This document shows, piece by piece, positions 46,735 to 57,861 of a DNA stretch of 64,000 bases. The notes beneath the pieces were generated by a model. The model saw nothing but the letters and a program-made list of their open reading frames with translations. It was not told the DNA's origin and ran no database searches. The translations under genes were made by a program, and so were the position numbers. The stretch comes from Rhynchopus sp. YZ270_cl-10 (taxonomy: Eukaryota; Euglenozoa; Diplonemea; Diplonemida; Diplonemidae): positions 806,001 through 870,000 of the forward strand of contig OZ037900.1 of assembly GCA_964035575.1 (NCBI GenBank). Direction: 5' to 3'. Every line of letters starts with the position of its first letter. The stretch's first letter is position 1.

Positions 46735-46742
46735 ACGGCGAA

Positions 46743-47724
46743 TGTATGTAGTGTTCAGATATGACTTCAAGGTTGCCTTTACAGTGAATCTCCTGTATAC
46801 CGTCTTTTTTTTACGTTTTGTGTTGTCTCAAACAAAGGAATTCCACGCTATTCAACAGAGGATGGCACGCAATTACCCTTTTTGGCGTTCAAAATTGGGA
46901 TACAAGGTTGTCACATAAAAGCAAGTCTTTTCCTAAACTGACTATTTTTTTTTTTTCGCCCCATATTTTATTTTCATTTTCAAACACTAAAAAAAATTTT
47001 AAAAAAACAACTCGTCTTCTCCTGAAAAAAAGAAAGCAAGATACCATGGGGTGTCCAGGGGTAGTATTCTGCCACAAAAATTCGCAAACCAGGAAAAATC
47101 GGGGGGAAAAAAAAAATGCGAACTAATCGCAGTGCGAATTTTCGCAAATTTTTGCGATACGCATTCCGGGTTTTGCGATTTTTACCCCTAATCACCCCAT
47201 TATCACGAACCAAAAAAAAATAGAAAACGACTTCAGGATATGACAGTTAAATAAAATAAAGAAACCACTTTTCCGTTTAGCGCACCACAAAAAGATTTGT
47301 GTTTTTCACTGATGAATGTGAGTGAGGTGTATGTTAGTGGAAAACCAATACGCTAAAAGCGGACACGCACCATCCGTCGTTTTTCCATTTCTATTCGTCA
47401 ATGCTTGATAACACACAAAAAAAAATTCTATTTTTCTCTCTTTATTTTTTTCCCCCCTTCTCAAAAAGAAACTAGCCGGATGCATATTACTGTGAACACA
47501 TCCTTTGAAAAGAAGACTGAACGTATTTGTCGGTAATTCTGAAGCAAAGCAATAGATAGCTGTGCCAGTGGGGTTTTAAACGATTCTACAAAAAAAAAAG
47601 GGAAAAGGGAAATAAAGAAAACGGGTAGCAACAGACGATGCGCGAAGGGGGAAGAAACCCATCTGTGGGTATGGGTCAAACGCCTACTACAGAACGTTTG
47701 CCTTTTTTTTTTTTCAGGTTTTTC
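46743..47724. other. Gene-free stretch
   Basis: Contains copy 2 of the ~190-bp repeat (47230-47420) and A/T-rich sequence. Nothing coding seen. Confidence 0.6.
47230..47420 (+). repeat. ~190-bp repeat, copy 2
   Basis: Direct copy of 43928-44112. Confidence 0.75.
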
Positions 47725-48379
47725 CAGGGTTGTTTCTAGGATCTCGTTTTTTTTTCTCGGGGGGGGTCAATTTTTTTCCAAAAAAAAATTTTTTTCCGCC
47801 GGGAAAAAAATGGTCTTTCAAGGGTTTTTGGGTGTATTCCGAGCTTTCTCGACGAAGCCTCGATCTCACCAAGAAAACCCCATACCCCAAAGCTTCAGAA
47901 TATCATGGTGGTATGTAGCTTCTGTGCGGGTATGAAACAGGTAAAGAAACGGTGGCCATGGTACCCAAAGGTTCCTGGCGAAGCCACGGTACGCAACATT
48001 TCTAAAATTGCGCTTAAAATTGCACTATTGTACAGCCAAACTATGCCATGGGAAGGGTGTGATGTAAGCTTGCGCCGCAGGCGCACGGTACGCTACTTTT
48101 ATTCTTTTCGCCAAATCTTTTTTCACACTCCCATCACCGTTCCACGTGGTGTAGTCGGTGCGGGTGTTGTCGCTCTTCACCAGTGCCAACACTGGTGGTG
48201 GGTGGAAAACGTGTAGTTTGGGGGAAAATATGTAATTTTTTACAGGGGGGTGAGGCTGACCAGCGCACCGTGCCAGATTCTGGGGGTAAAATTGACCCCC
48301 CCCGGGGGGGGTCAATTTGACCCCCCAGAATCTGGGGGGGGGTCAGTGACCCCCCCCGACCCCCCTAGAAACAACCCTG
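47725..48379. mobile_element. hAT-type non-autonomous element, 8-bp duplication GGTTTTTC
   Basis: 655 bp with ends CAGGGTTGTTTCTAG and CTAGAAACAACCCTG and a perfect 8-bp duplication GGTTTTTC at 47717-47724 and 48380-48387. The inner GAAGCCACGGTACGCAAC to GCGCCGCAGGCGCACGG block (47975-48100) is shared with 46173-46734, so a common module moved between hAT families. Confidence 0.85.
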
Positions 48380-49198
48380 GGTTTTTCAACACCTCTCTTC
48401 TAAAAACACGGATTGCCTACGATCGTAGACAACCCGTGTAAAAAGACCTATAAAAACCCCTGAAACCCCCTAAAAAAAAAACCCGGCGCCTCCACTCTTT
48501 TTTCTTTCTTCGTTTATTATTGTGAGACAGAAAACCGTGAGACTGGAAAGACTGCCCCAAGGGGAAAAGAAGGAAAGATAGAACAGTAACTGATAAACCC
48601 CCCGCATACGGTTTACATACATTATTGGTGAACACTAACAGGTTCGTGAACCTTACGCGGGGGTGGGTTTAAGCTTTATTTTGGAAAACGGGGGAAAACG
48701 AGAGAGAGAGTGAGAAACAAAGGTTGGTCAGATGACCAGCTCTCGGTGCGATAGTCACCTCAAAAGGTGAGGGGAAACCTGCTATTGCGCCTCACTGCTC
48801 ACAACATGACGCATGCTTAAAAAATGTCGGACCGGAAAAGTCCCAATTCAGCGAAAAGGTTGTGCACAAAAAAAACCAGCAAGTACCCTTCCAGATGAAA
48901 CCCAGATTATAGCGTTATGTGTCAAGGATGCGGTGGAATCAAAAAATAAAATAAAACCCCAAGTCTTCATGAAGTGTTCACACTAGGAAAATAAACAACA
49001 ATTGTGTCTTTCCGTCCCGTGTTTTTTTAAAAAGAAAGGTACCAAAAATATTGATATACTTAGTTACCGTAGTCTTTCGTATCCTTCGTGTTAGAGACAA
49101 TTTGGGGGGTTTTTTTGATCACCAATGACCACATGAAACATGAATCGTCGGTCACTCTGCAGAAGGATGTACTTATAGCAAAATAAAGAAAGAAAAGT

Positions 49199-49278
49199 GG
49201 TGTGGCTGAATGGGGGGTGATGCGCACTTTTTCCGCACTTTTCCGCACTTTTTCCGACCCCCCTTTTTCAGCCACACC
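49199..49278. mobile_element. GGTGTGGCTGAA MITE, 80 bp
   Basis: Ends GGTGTGGCTGAA and TTCAGCCACACC around three CGCACTTTTTC units. Related to 38777-38855. Confidence 0.6.
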
Positions 49279-49619
49279 ATTAAAAGTGTATACTATGAGA
49301 GCATCACGTTTACGGGTAGCCCAAATATACCCACTACGTTAAGCAGCAAGGTGTACATTTGGCGCTACAGAATATCAAGAATAAAAATAAAATAAAATAA
49401 AAAATTGCAAAAGACTGGACGTGCCTCCACCCCGCACAGACATCTTTTAGGTGCTGTACCTGACTGTCTCAGGTTTCAGCAGAGTTGCGCTGGAAAAAAA
49501 AAACGCAAACGAGCAAATAAAACTTTGTGTTGGGGATCAATTTGGGAGTTTTAAAAAAAAAGTGGTAAAGAAGTGTGAGGCAATATAGAGAGAAAAAGAA
49601 GAAGAAAGAAAACGTGTAT

Positions 49620-49655
49620 AAGATGAAACATAAACCTCTCGTGTTTAGTCACCTT
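49620..49655 (+). repeat. Hairpin family copy with compensated stem
   Basis: AAGATGA, inner stem TAAAC with GTTTA, loop CTCTCGT, then TCACCTT. The inner stem differs from CTAAGC yet still pairs. Confidence 0.6.
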
Positions 49656-50542
49656 AACGAAATAGGTTGAAAGTGCAAACGCCTCAGCGATCCTCAGACG
49701 CAGACACTGAAAATAAAAAAAAATAAGAAACGTGTTTGAAAAAGAAAATATATTATAAACCATTGTATTGCCGGTACATCCTTAACAGTTTCTGCCCTCT
49801 GAGGGACCCGGGTACCCTTCGGGGCGTAAAGCGTTTATGATTACCGGCAATAAAACAGCTAGTAAAGATAAACTGAGCCTCGCAGCTCAAATATCTTTGA
49901 CCGAAAAAGAAGAAAAAGAAAATATGAAAGATGAATGTACCTCTCGTGCACATGCATCTAAAGAAGTTGACTTGACATACAAATTCCTCTCGTTGACAGT
50001 GTACCTTGGTACATTACCGGTACACCGGGGTGGACCCCACCTACCACGTAGTCCTACAATCCATTTCGAGAGAACAAAAAGAGTGAAGAATTGGGGCAAC
50101 AAAATAAGAAAATAGTGTGCGACACGCTCGAAGGAAACACAAACAAAAGAAAAAAACACAAGAAATAGTTTACATTTTTTTTTTTTTTTGCTTTAAGCAT
50201 TTCCCAGCCCCCCTCAAGGGGGAAAACAATGTATCGGAAACCTTCCACGAGCACATTTCGTTCATCCGTCCCTTTCATTGTGTCTTCCAAAGACTCTACC
50301 TACCAATAGAGCATTAACCTAGGCTCTGTGTGTCGGGCAGGATTTCTACCCTGCAAAACCCGGCAAAACACAAGATGCTGTGCCAAAGCCTCATGTTATG
50401 TGGCAACCATGGAGAGATGCCTGGTTTAGATTGTCGGTGTACGCCATCACCCTGGTGCATTTGTGGGGAAACGAAGAACTGGCACAACATTGGCCTCTAT
50501 GCAAGGGCAAAGACAAGTATGGCACCAAACACCCCGTCCACA

Positions 50543-53500
50543 CTACTGCTTCCCGATGTCGTCCACTTCAGCATAATGAGTGAAGCGCACAGCAGCCCTG
50601 TACCCATCCTTGGGCGTGGTGGACGCAATCATCGACAGCACCTTTTGCAGAACCTCGTCGTGTTGTGCGTTATGTGCAGCCTCCCTCAGAGCAGGGATGC
50701 CTGAAGTGTCCCTCAGTGCTGCCTGCACCAGTGATGTGTGCAACTCAATGTCGGGGTGAGCGCTTGCCCCACCAGAGGTCATAGTCCATGCGTTAAGAGC
50801 CTCTTCCAAAGCAGCAGCGTGCACCTCGTAGATGGAGACAATCATGTCACGCTGCACATCACGCCAAGCATCCACAAGGCGCAGGCAAGACCGCAGAGTC
50901 TGGTCAGCCTGAAGGCGTTTGTCCGAAGTGCAGTCAGCATGCAAGCAGTACACACCAAGGCGGTGTGCGTGGTCCGTCATCGCCTCTGCCGCCTCAAGAG
51001 GTGCACCAAACGCAGTTGCGAACCTGCTTGTGCGTGTCCCGACGTTTCCGTGCAGCATCGTCCCCGTCGCAAGGCCCACCTGGATGATGCCCTGCAGCTT
51101 CTTCATCTCAGATACGAACGTCAGGGCTGCAGTGGTGTGCATCAGACAGCGCTTCGATGCGTTCCACACCACCGTCAGTGTGCATCCGGTTACGTTCCCG
51201 ATCACACCGTCTGTGGACTGGGCAGCCTCGTGGGCGGCACGCACCATGATGTTACAGTTTCCGTGGATCACACTGTCCTTCACGTTCTTGAGCTGTGTTT
51301 GGGGGTTGTGTTTGGTGGGATTGGGTGAGACAGTCAAAAGTAACCGACAGTGACATGTGACATGTGACATGTGACATGTGACATGTGACATGTGACATGT
51401 GACATGTGACATGTGACATGTGACATGTGACATGTGACATGTGACATGTGACATGTGACATGTGACATGTGACATGTGACATGTGACATGTGACATGTGA
51501 CATGTGACATGTGACATGTGACATGTGACATGTGACATGTGACATGTGACATGTGACATGTGACATGTGACATGTGACATGTGACATGTGACATGTGACA
51601 TGTGACATGTGACATGTGACATGTGACATGTGACATGTGACATGTGACATGTGACATGTGACATGTGACATGTGACATGTGACATGTGACATGTCACATG
51701 TCAGGGTTCATGGTAAGCTGCAAACCACACAAAGAAAGGAAGTTTATTGATGGAACATTTGTATTTAATAAAAACGCAGGACATACCCTGCACACAGCGA
51801 CTGTGACACTGGTCTTCTGCAGGTGGAGTGCGGTTTTCTTTGCGCCACCGGCGGCAAGGTGTTGCATTGAGCTGGACCCTGTCCTGATAGTACCGCCCTC
51901 TGTCGCGTCCTCTGCGTCGCTCTGTGGCTGGGCAGAAATGTTCGTGTCCGACTGCTCTGGTGTCAGTCTGCACTGTAGTGCTGCGGGCACTGCTAAGAAC
52001 AGTTCATGTCCGTTTCCAAGTCCCTTGATCTCGTGAATCCCAAACCTAGACACCTTCGGGTTCCCAACCTTGTCCAAACTCCCCTTGATTGCCGCGTACA
52101 TGTCAGTGGTGATGCAAACAGTCCCCGGAAGTGCCTTCGCCTCCACACGCGAGGCAAGGTTCACTGTGCTCCCACGGTAGTCCACACGTCCAGTCACAGG
52201 GTTCTCCTCCGCAATTGTCGGGCCATAGTTGATTCCAATCCTGACAACAAGTCCTGCCTCGGGAAGCTCAAGACCCTCGGGCCATTTCTGTGCCACAAGG
52301 TTTGTCTGCACATCAAGCGCAAAGTTTGCGGCAGCAAATGGACAGGCAAAGGAGACCATGAAGGCGTCTCCGATGGTTTTGACCTCGTACCCTTTGTGTG
52401 CAACACAGGCGTCACGCATGACTTCGTTGTGGATCTCCATTGCAACGTTCATGTGCTCTGCACTGCACTTCCAGAGTGCAGTCGACCCACGGATGTCTGT
52501 GAACACAATAGCCACATGCCCTGTCGGCGGTGCCACAACGGTCTTCCCACCTTCTCCGCTGTATCCACTGCTCTCAAGCACAGAGGAGGGGACGTAGGCA
52601 CGGAACTCCACGAGGTTTTCAATCATCTTGCGGAAGTCACGCTGCATCAGACGGAGTTCGTAGAAGGTCGACTTGACTATCTCGATTTCATCAAGCTCCA
52701 TGTTGGCCACAAGCTCCATACTACGCTGCATTGCCTTTACTGGACGCAGCAGGTACCACGAGGTGATGGCACTGAGCACCACGAGCAGCGCACCGATCCC
52801 GATGATGATCCCACGCTGCAGCATCTTCTTCTCCTCCACCTCGTCTGCCACTTCTTGCTTGTCCTCCACGATGTCTGCGTTCACAGCTTTGTTGCTTCTT
52901 TGCACATCGCCTAGGATCGAATTCGCGTCGATGGAAACAGTCAACCACCAATCGAGACCGTTATCCTGTAAGCGGATACGCTCTACCGACACGAAGTGCT
53001 CCTCATTGTGTCCGGTCACGTTGATGAGAATGGTCTGCGAGCCTTCTATGTCGTACTTTGAGTAGTTTCCGTCGATCTTGATCGCAATCGCTCTGATGTA
53101 CACATCGGATGCCTGCACGTCCAAAAGCGGCGAGTTCACCAACCTGTCCCAACCCATCATTGGGTCAGTGTCCCACGTCGCTTGGGTCGACTCGCCTGCA
53201 GAGGCGCCCGTTAAGAATCCCGCCTGTTCGTACGGAGCTCCAAGGTAGGATGCAGCATATGTGGACGCAACGGTGGTGTAGGCGCGCATGATGGCGTCAG
53301 GGTTCCGCTCAATGGCCGACTGCGTCACCTGCTGCAGGAAACGCTCGATATCACGCAGCCCGACAAACACGCATGTCTCAAGGCCGCCAGGAATGGACCC
53401 AGACCGGTCCTTCCGTCTGGACGTCAACGCGAAGCCTACGAAGGTGCTGATTGGCCCGATAATCGGGAAGATGGGGGGCGCGTCCATTGGGACAATAGCG

Positions 53501-54216
53501 CGGGCCATCTTAATGAAGTCCAGTTCTCTTAATGGGGTGACGACTTCAAGCTTCTTGGCACCCGGGAAGAGGAGCCCGGTGATCGGTTCTACGTTGAACT
53601 GATAGGAACGGTTCGGTGTCATGTAGAAACTTGTCTTGTCGGTGTCGAGCAGCTCCGGTCTGTCGAGGTTGTAACCGTTCGAGTCTGCCATGCTTATCCC
53701 CCAGTCACCCCCGAAGATGCCCATTGCGGTGATTGCTCCGTTCGGGTTGGTTGTGTTTATCAGGTGCAGGAGACGCGCTGACACCTTGTCCCAAAACACC
53801 GTGTCGTTCTTCGTGTCATAACGGAACTCACTTTCAATCACATCGTTCATGCGTCCCGCAGCCTCCAGCACGCCTTCCAGTCTGTTGTGGATGAGACGCT
53901 CCACGCCGTTTGTGATGTACGTCATCATATCAGTCGACACCCGGCTCAACGATCCTTCTGCAACAGTAGAAAGCTTGCGTGTCGAACGGTCCATGGTGTC
54001 GCGTGTGTCCTCCAGTGCACTGTCGCAGGTCACAGTGTTCATGACTTCGGTGGCAGAGGCGGTGAGGAGGATGCACACCAGGCAGAGCAGCGCGATGATG
54101 CTCTGCACACTCCAGGCGCGCTTCCAAGGTGACAGCTCGGCCGACTCTGAGGCGGAAACAGAGACATTGTCGGTCTCCCGGGCACGAACGTTGGAGGAAA
54201 GACGCTCGTCGCCCAT
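50543..54216 (-). CDS. Receptor-type class III adenylate cyclase 2 (two exons)
   Basis: Predicted 1059 residues. Exon 1 is 54216-51787 (810 aa from MGDERLSSN; a longer upstream frame to 54354 is Pro-rich and lacks support). Exon 2 is 51292-50543 (249 aa, stop TAG). The intron at 51293-51786 has GTATGT and ACACAG ends and phase 0. Layout matches cyclase 1: helix 1 at 38-56; outer domain with Cache-like NGLDWWLTVSID (419-430); helix 2 at 468-489; HAMP-like linker; catalytic domain 566-745 with Asp574, Asp617, Lys613, Asp679, Asn686 and Arg690. A degenerate second cyclase domain lies in exon 2. Residues around helix 1 are identical to cyclase 1 over more than 40 positions, while the outer domain is much less alike, suggesting the two sense different ligands with the same output. 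Confidence 0.9.
51293..51786 (-). other. Intron of adenylate cyclase 2, 494 bp, filled by a heptamer satellite
   Basis: Minus strand: exon end GTGTGCAG-G, donor GTATGT, acceptor CAAACACAG, exon 2 CTCAAGAACGTG. It sits at the same codon as the 43-bp intron of cyclase 1. About 350 of its 494 bases are (TGACATG)n. Confidence 0.85.
51350..51703. repeat. (TGACATG)n satellite, about 49 copies, inside an intron
   Basis: Nearly pure heptamer. At the 51690 end it turns into its inverse (GTGACATGTCACATGTCA), giving a palindromic edge. The motif resembles the ACATGTCATTTCACTTGTC subterminal sequence of the CACGACGCGG transposons. Confidence 0.95.
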
Positions 54217-54360
54217 TTGTGTGTGGTAGAAATGGGCGGGGTGTGGGGCGGGGGGTGGGGTGGGTGGTGAAGTGTTGTGTTGTTGTGTATAATATGGAAT
54301 GAGGATCTGCAGAAAGGGGTGAGGGGGGTTGCTGAGTAGTGTGCAGGGCATCATAAGAAG
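54217..54360 (-). promoter_or_regulatory. 5' leader of adenylate cyclase 2 with acceptor-like site
   Basis: Upstream of the ATG the minus strand has TTTTCTTCTTTTCTTCTTA, then CCCCCCTCACCCCTTTCTGCAG. This is a strong polypyrimidine-AG acceptor with no donor identified, so a leader intron or trans-splicing is possible. Inference. Confidence 0.35.
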
Positions 54361-54378
54361 AAAAGAAGAAAATATTAT

Positions 54379-54415
54379 AAGACGACCCTAAGCCTCTCGT
54401 TTGCTTAGTCACCTA
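54379..54415 (+). repeat. Copy of the dispersed CTAAGC hairpin family
   Basis: AAGACGA, inner stem CTAAGC/GCTTAG, loop CTCTCGTTT, then TCACCTA. Confidence 0.6.
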
Positions 54416-54440
54416 AGTTCCCGAAGTTGACTTGAAATAC

Positions 54441-54830
54441 TAGGCGAGCCGTAGGTACTGGCCATAAGGCTCAAACCCTCGGAACAACAAGGCTCCTCGA
54501 AGTGTTACGCCCGCCAGTCCATTCGGACTCGTATAGACCCGGTTGGAGACACGGAGTCTGGATGTGAACTTGGAAGGTGGCCGTTCGCCGAAGCTAGACT
54601 TGGCCCGATACACTCATGTGCCCTGAAATATTTCACGTATGTCTCTAGACTGGGTTCTGGCTTAGAGGCGTTCAGCCATAATCCATCCAGTGGTAGCATC
54701 ACGGCACTGTCCGATCGGACAACCGTAGATACCGGGGACTAGAAAATGGGAGTTCCTCTCGTACTACCCCATATTTGCTGTCGACATACGCTGGCCCGAG
54801 GGGCTCTCTCTCCATCAGTAGGGTAAAACC
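54441..54830 (-). rRNA. Partial large-subunit rRNA, 3' end, truncated
   Basis: The minus strand contains GTTTTACCCTACTGATGG, then the sarcin-ricin loop TAGTACGAGAGGAACTC, then TGGATTATGGCTGAACGCCT followed by CTAAGCCAGAACC, in the correct order for the last part of eukaryotic 28S rRNA. It stops abruptly upstream of GTTTTACC, where CCAGTGGTAGCATC (also present at 54687 within the fragment) is joined. Downstream it runs into GAAGTTGACTTGAAATAC, the start of a dispersed module. No other rRNA parts are near, so this is an rDNA fragment and not a working gene. Confidence 0.85.
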
Positions 54831-55494
54831 AGTGGTAGCATCGGGCGCCCGATAAACCCCCTCTTCGTGAACACACGACGCGGTCCAGAGGCACCTGACA
54901 AGTGAAATGACATGTCATAAAAGTGACAAGTGAAATGACATGTAAATCACTTGTCATGACAAGTGAACCACTTGTCATGACAAGTGATTCACTTGTCATG
55001 ACAAGTGAATCCTTAGGGTCCCTGTTAACCCTGGATTCTTTTTATTGTTATTTTTTGATTAGGGAGTGGGTTGCGCAAGCAAAGTAAGGCAATGAGGTGG
55101 GGAGTGGGGGAAAAAAGGAAAAGAAAAGAGAAAAAAAAAAAAAAGGAAAAGTATTGTTTAAAGTGACGTAAGGACACGTTATTCCACAGTTAAATAAAGT
55201 ATACGAAGGATTTGGCACTTTTAGCGTGATTCTTTTTAATGATAATTTCACGCCGTGTTTTTTTCACAAATAAAAACCACGCTAATTGAACTTTATTTCA
55301 CGCGTTTTCACTTTTTTTCACTGCAATTCCTTAGGAGCGTGATTTTATTTTTGTTTTTTTCACGCCAAAACAGGGGTTTTTTTTGGCGATAACTTCGCGC
55401 TAAATTTTGGTATATCCTGCACCACCACCCGCCTAAAAATTGAAAATTTCGATTTTTTTTTGCACTTTTCCCATTTTTTTTTGACACACGCAAC

Positions 55495-55960
55495 ATGCCG
55501 AAGGATCTAAGACGCAAACGGTCCTCCGACAAGAGATGGACGAGCGCTACAGTGGTTTTGCTGAAGGACTGGCATCGTCGACACCGTACATCCGTGAATG
55601 GGACCGCTTTTTAAGGAATTCATTGGCAAGCCCAACGGTAAGCCCACGGAAGCCGACTTTGTTTTGTGCATAGTGCATCTCCGTGACGATCTCACGTACA
55701 AATCGTCGTCGTAATGGACAGCGTTCAGTAAGCTGAGCAGCATATTGGCGAGGAAGTATGGGGTGCAACTGCAAGACCAGTTTGCGCAGGCTCGTGTGTC
55801 TCTTGAAACAAAACCAGACCGGCTACCGACACGACAGTCCAAGGCACTCCGCACTTACAAAACAAGAAATCGACTCCTTCATTACCTATGAAGGCGGAGG
55901 ACACACCACCCCCTTACTTCATTGTGAGGAAGGCGGTGGCTGGCATGATATTCTGTGATG
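55495..55960 (+). pseudogene. Crypton-like recombinase relic, copy 2
   Basis: Plus-strand copy of the relic at 16300-16755 with the same pieces (MPKDLRRKRSSDKRW, EADFVLCIVHLRDDL, WTAFSKLSSILARKYG, SLETKPDRLPTRQSKAL). It differs in keeping an open frame slightly further, through SLETKPD, where copy 1 has a stop. It is still interrupted after KSSS and lacks the catalytic half. Confidence 0.45.
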
Positions 55961-57015
55961 GGCGGGGATCTTCTGAATGTCTCGCTCTTGCACGATAGCC
56001 ATTTCCCGACCTCCGCTAGCACCCGAGGGGACCCTGAGGGTGGGGAGACGTCGGGATGTAGCTTTGTGTACCTTTGAGGCAGCTTTCAGAACCCGACCAC
56101 ACGCTACACGCTATGCGTGGGCTAAATAGGCTACACGCTGTATGCGCTACACGCAAAATGCTGTTGTGTATCAAAACGTGGGTTGCGTGTACTGCATGGG
56201 GTCACCTGTGCACCACCCTGTGTGGCTCACACATGGTTATGACACCCCGAAAACGTGTATCCCACCCCACATATAAGGGTAGGCCCAGTTTATCGGGTTT
56301 TTGCAGGTTTCCCCGCAGGAGGGTAACAGGTCTGGAGGGACCCTTCAGCCTTTTTTAGCCTCCCTCCAGCCCCCTCAGGTTTGCCAGCCCCCCCAGCGGG
56401 AGTCCCGCTATCCTAGCTAGGGGTCCCGTGGGATTCCCGGTAGCGCTGGCGGGAGGGTAAGGAAAGCTACCTGGAGGGACACATACTCGTTAGTTATTGC
56501 ACAATAAATGAGTCACGCTAAAAGTGCCAAATCCTTTCGTATACTTTATTTAACGTGAAATAAAATTACGTATTCAACGCCTTTTAGCGAATTTTTTTGC
56601 GATACTTCACTTATTTTTTTCCCAGGCTCATGGATTCAATTTGCCTCGCTTCGCTCGGCAAATTAACTACCACTCGCCTGGGAAAAAAATGCGTGAAGTT
56701 ATCGCAAAAAAAAACCACGCTAAAAGGCGTTGAATAAATAGTTATTTTTGCTTTTAAAAACATCACCTTTTGTTGTCTTTTACATTTCAAATTTTTTTAA
56801 AAAATGAAGCGTCAGTCCGTGAGTGAGAGCCCTTCGCAAAAGTCCTTACGTCACTTTAACCATACTTTTCTTTACCGTTCCCCAGTCCCCACCCCATTTC
56901 CTTACGTTGCCTGCACAACCCACTCCCTAATCAATAAAAGAAAACTATCAGATAGCCGCCACTACCCACATCAGGCTAAAAAAGAAAGAGATAAAAAGTA
57001 CATCATTTTACATTT

Positions 57016-57631
57016 GGGTCGATGCGTAAAACCCCCCCTCCCCTAAATTTCACTACGATTTTTGAGGTTTTACCAGAAATTAGCGCCGAAAACTGCCCAG
57101 AACCACCCCCAAAACCATTTTCCGGCGGGTTTTGGGGGCTTTTGGGAAAAAATATACTTATTTTGACCCATTTTGGGGTATTTTTGCGTGTTTTTGGGCT
57201 ATTTTTACTCCCTACCCCCAGAACAGATAGACACATAAAGAATGCCCAGAGTTGGACTCAGCAGCTACCTTGATGGTGTCCAGGAATGTGTGAGGAGCAC
57301 GATCCTGTCCCTCAAGACGAAGAAGAGATAACAGAGGCCCTTCACCGCATGGCTAAGAGAACGCGGTCTTTTATTTCTTCAGTTTTCTCAGTTTCACATA
57401 CAACGTGTAAAACCTGTGGTAAGACGGGCCACAATACACGTACATGTCCAAAAAAGCGTCGCACATCATAAAAAAGACCCCAAAACACCCCCCCAGGGTC
57501 CCCAGGCCCCCCAGACCCCCCAAACACCCCTTGTACATGCACCTCGACCTCTCATAGCCTCCCAACAGAAATAAAAAAAAATCAAAAATCGTAGTGAAAT
57601 TTAGGGGAGGGGGGGTTTTACGCATTCACCC
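57016..57631. mobile_element. Non-autonomous transposon with a zinc-knuckle ORF, 4-bp duplication ATTT
   Basis: Inverted ends of about 47 bp starting GGGTCGATGCGTAAAACC (GGGTGAATGCG on the other side), with ATTT at 57012-57015 and 57632-57635. The empty site is visible in copy 1 near 14905-14920, so the boundaries are certain. Confidence 0.85.
57286..57471 (+). CDS. 61-aa zinc-knuckle protein, likely transposase remnant
   Basis: From ATG 57286: an acidic start (MCEEHDPVPQDEEE), a Ser-rich middle and the CCHC knuckle CKTCGKTGHNTRTCPKK (C-x2-C-x4-H-x4-C). This knuckle, with GHN-x-RTCP, is typical of the C-terminal end of Mutator-like transposases. The catalytic domain is absent, so the element carries only the tail of its parent's transposase, or a small nucleic-acid-binding protein. 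Confidence 0.5.
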   Translation: MCEEHDPVPQDEEEITEALHRMAKRTRSFISSVFSVSHTTCKTCGKTGHNTRTCPKKRRTS

Positions 57632-57861
57632 ATTTTTTTACTTCATTTCATGTAGGAATAAATGAAATCATGAGCTCACAGGCATTCCTCAGGTAAATCA
57701 CTTGTCATGACAAGTGATTCACTTGTCATGACAAGTGAGTCACTTGTCATGACAAGTGACCACTTGTCATACATTTCACTTGTCACCATGACAAGTGAAA
57801 TTGGTCCTGGACCGCGTCGTGCAGCGTGGGTGGACCCCCCCCCCCCCCCCCCCCCCCCCCC

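Larger units (their letters stand above)
48388..50542. other. Gene-free stretch of modules
   Basis: Includes hairpin copies (48725, 49620), a GTGCAAACGCCTCAGCG repeat (49668-49710) and a CTTGACATACAAATTCCTC module (49970-50075). No recognised gene. Confidence 0.55.
54874..57821. mobile_element. CACGACGCGG-ended DNA transposon, copy 2 (inverted)
   Basis: Ends CACGACGCGGTCCAG and CTGGACCGCGTCGTG with CA on both sides. Palindromes CACTTGTCATGACAAGTG lie at each end. It is nearly identical to copy 1 where both are present, so the copying is recent. It carries a 616-bp insertion (57016-57631) that copy 1 lacks and misses two stretches found in copy 1. Confidence 0.8.

Noticed and set aside
51252-51697. 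Met-Ser-His-Val-Thr-Cys-His repeat protein
   Set aside because: It is the intronic heptamer satellite read through; exon 2 of cyclase 2 starts only at 51292.
54505-54702. 65-residue protein with MMLPLDGLWLN start
   Set aside because: It lies wholly inside the LSU rRNA fragment, a common source of false ORFs.
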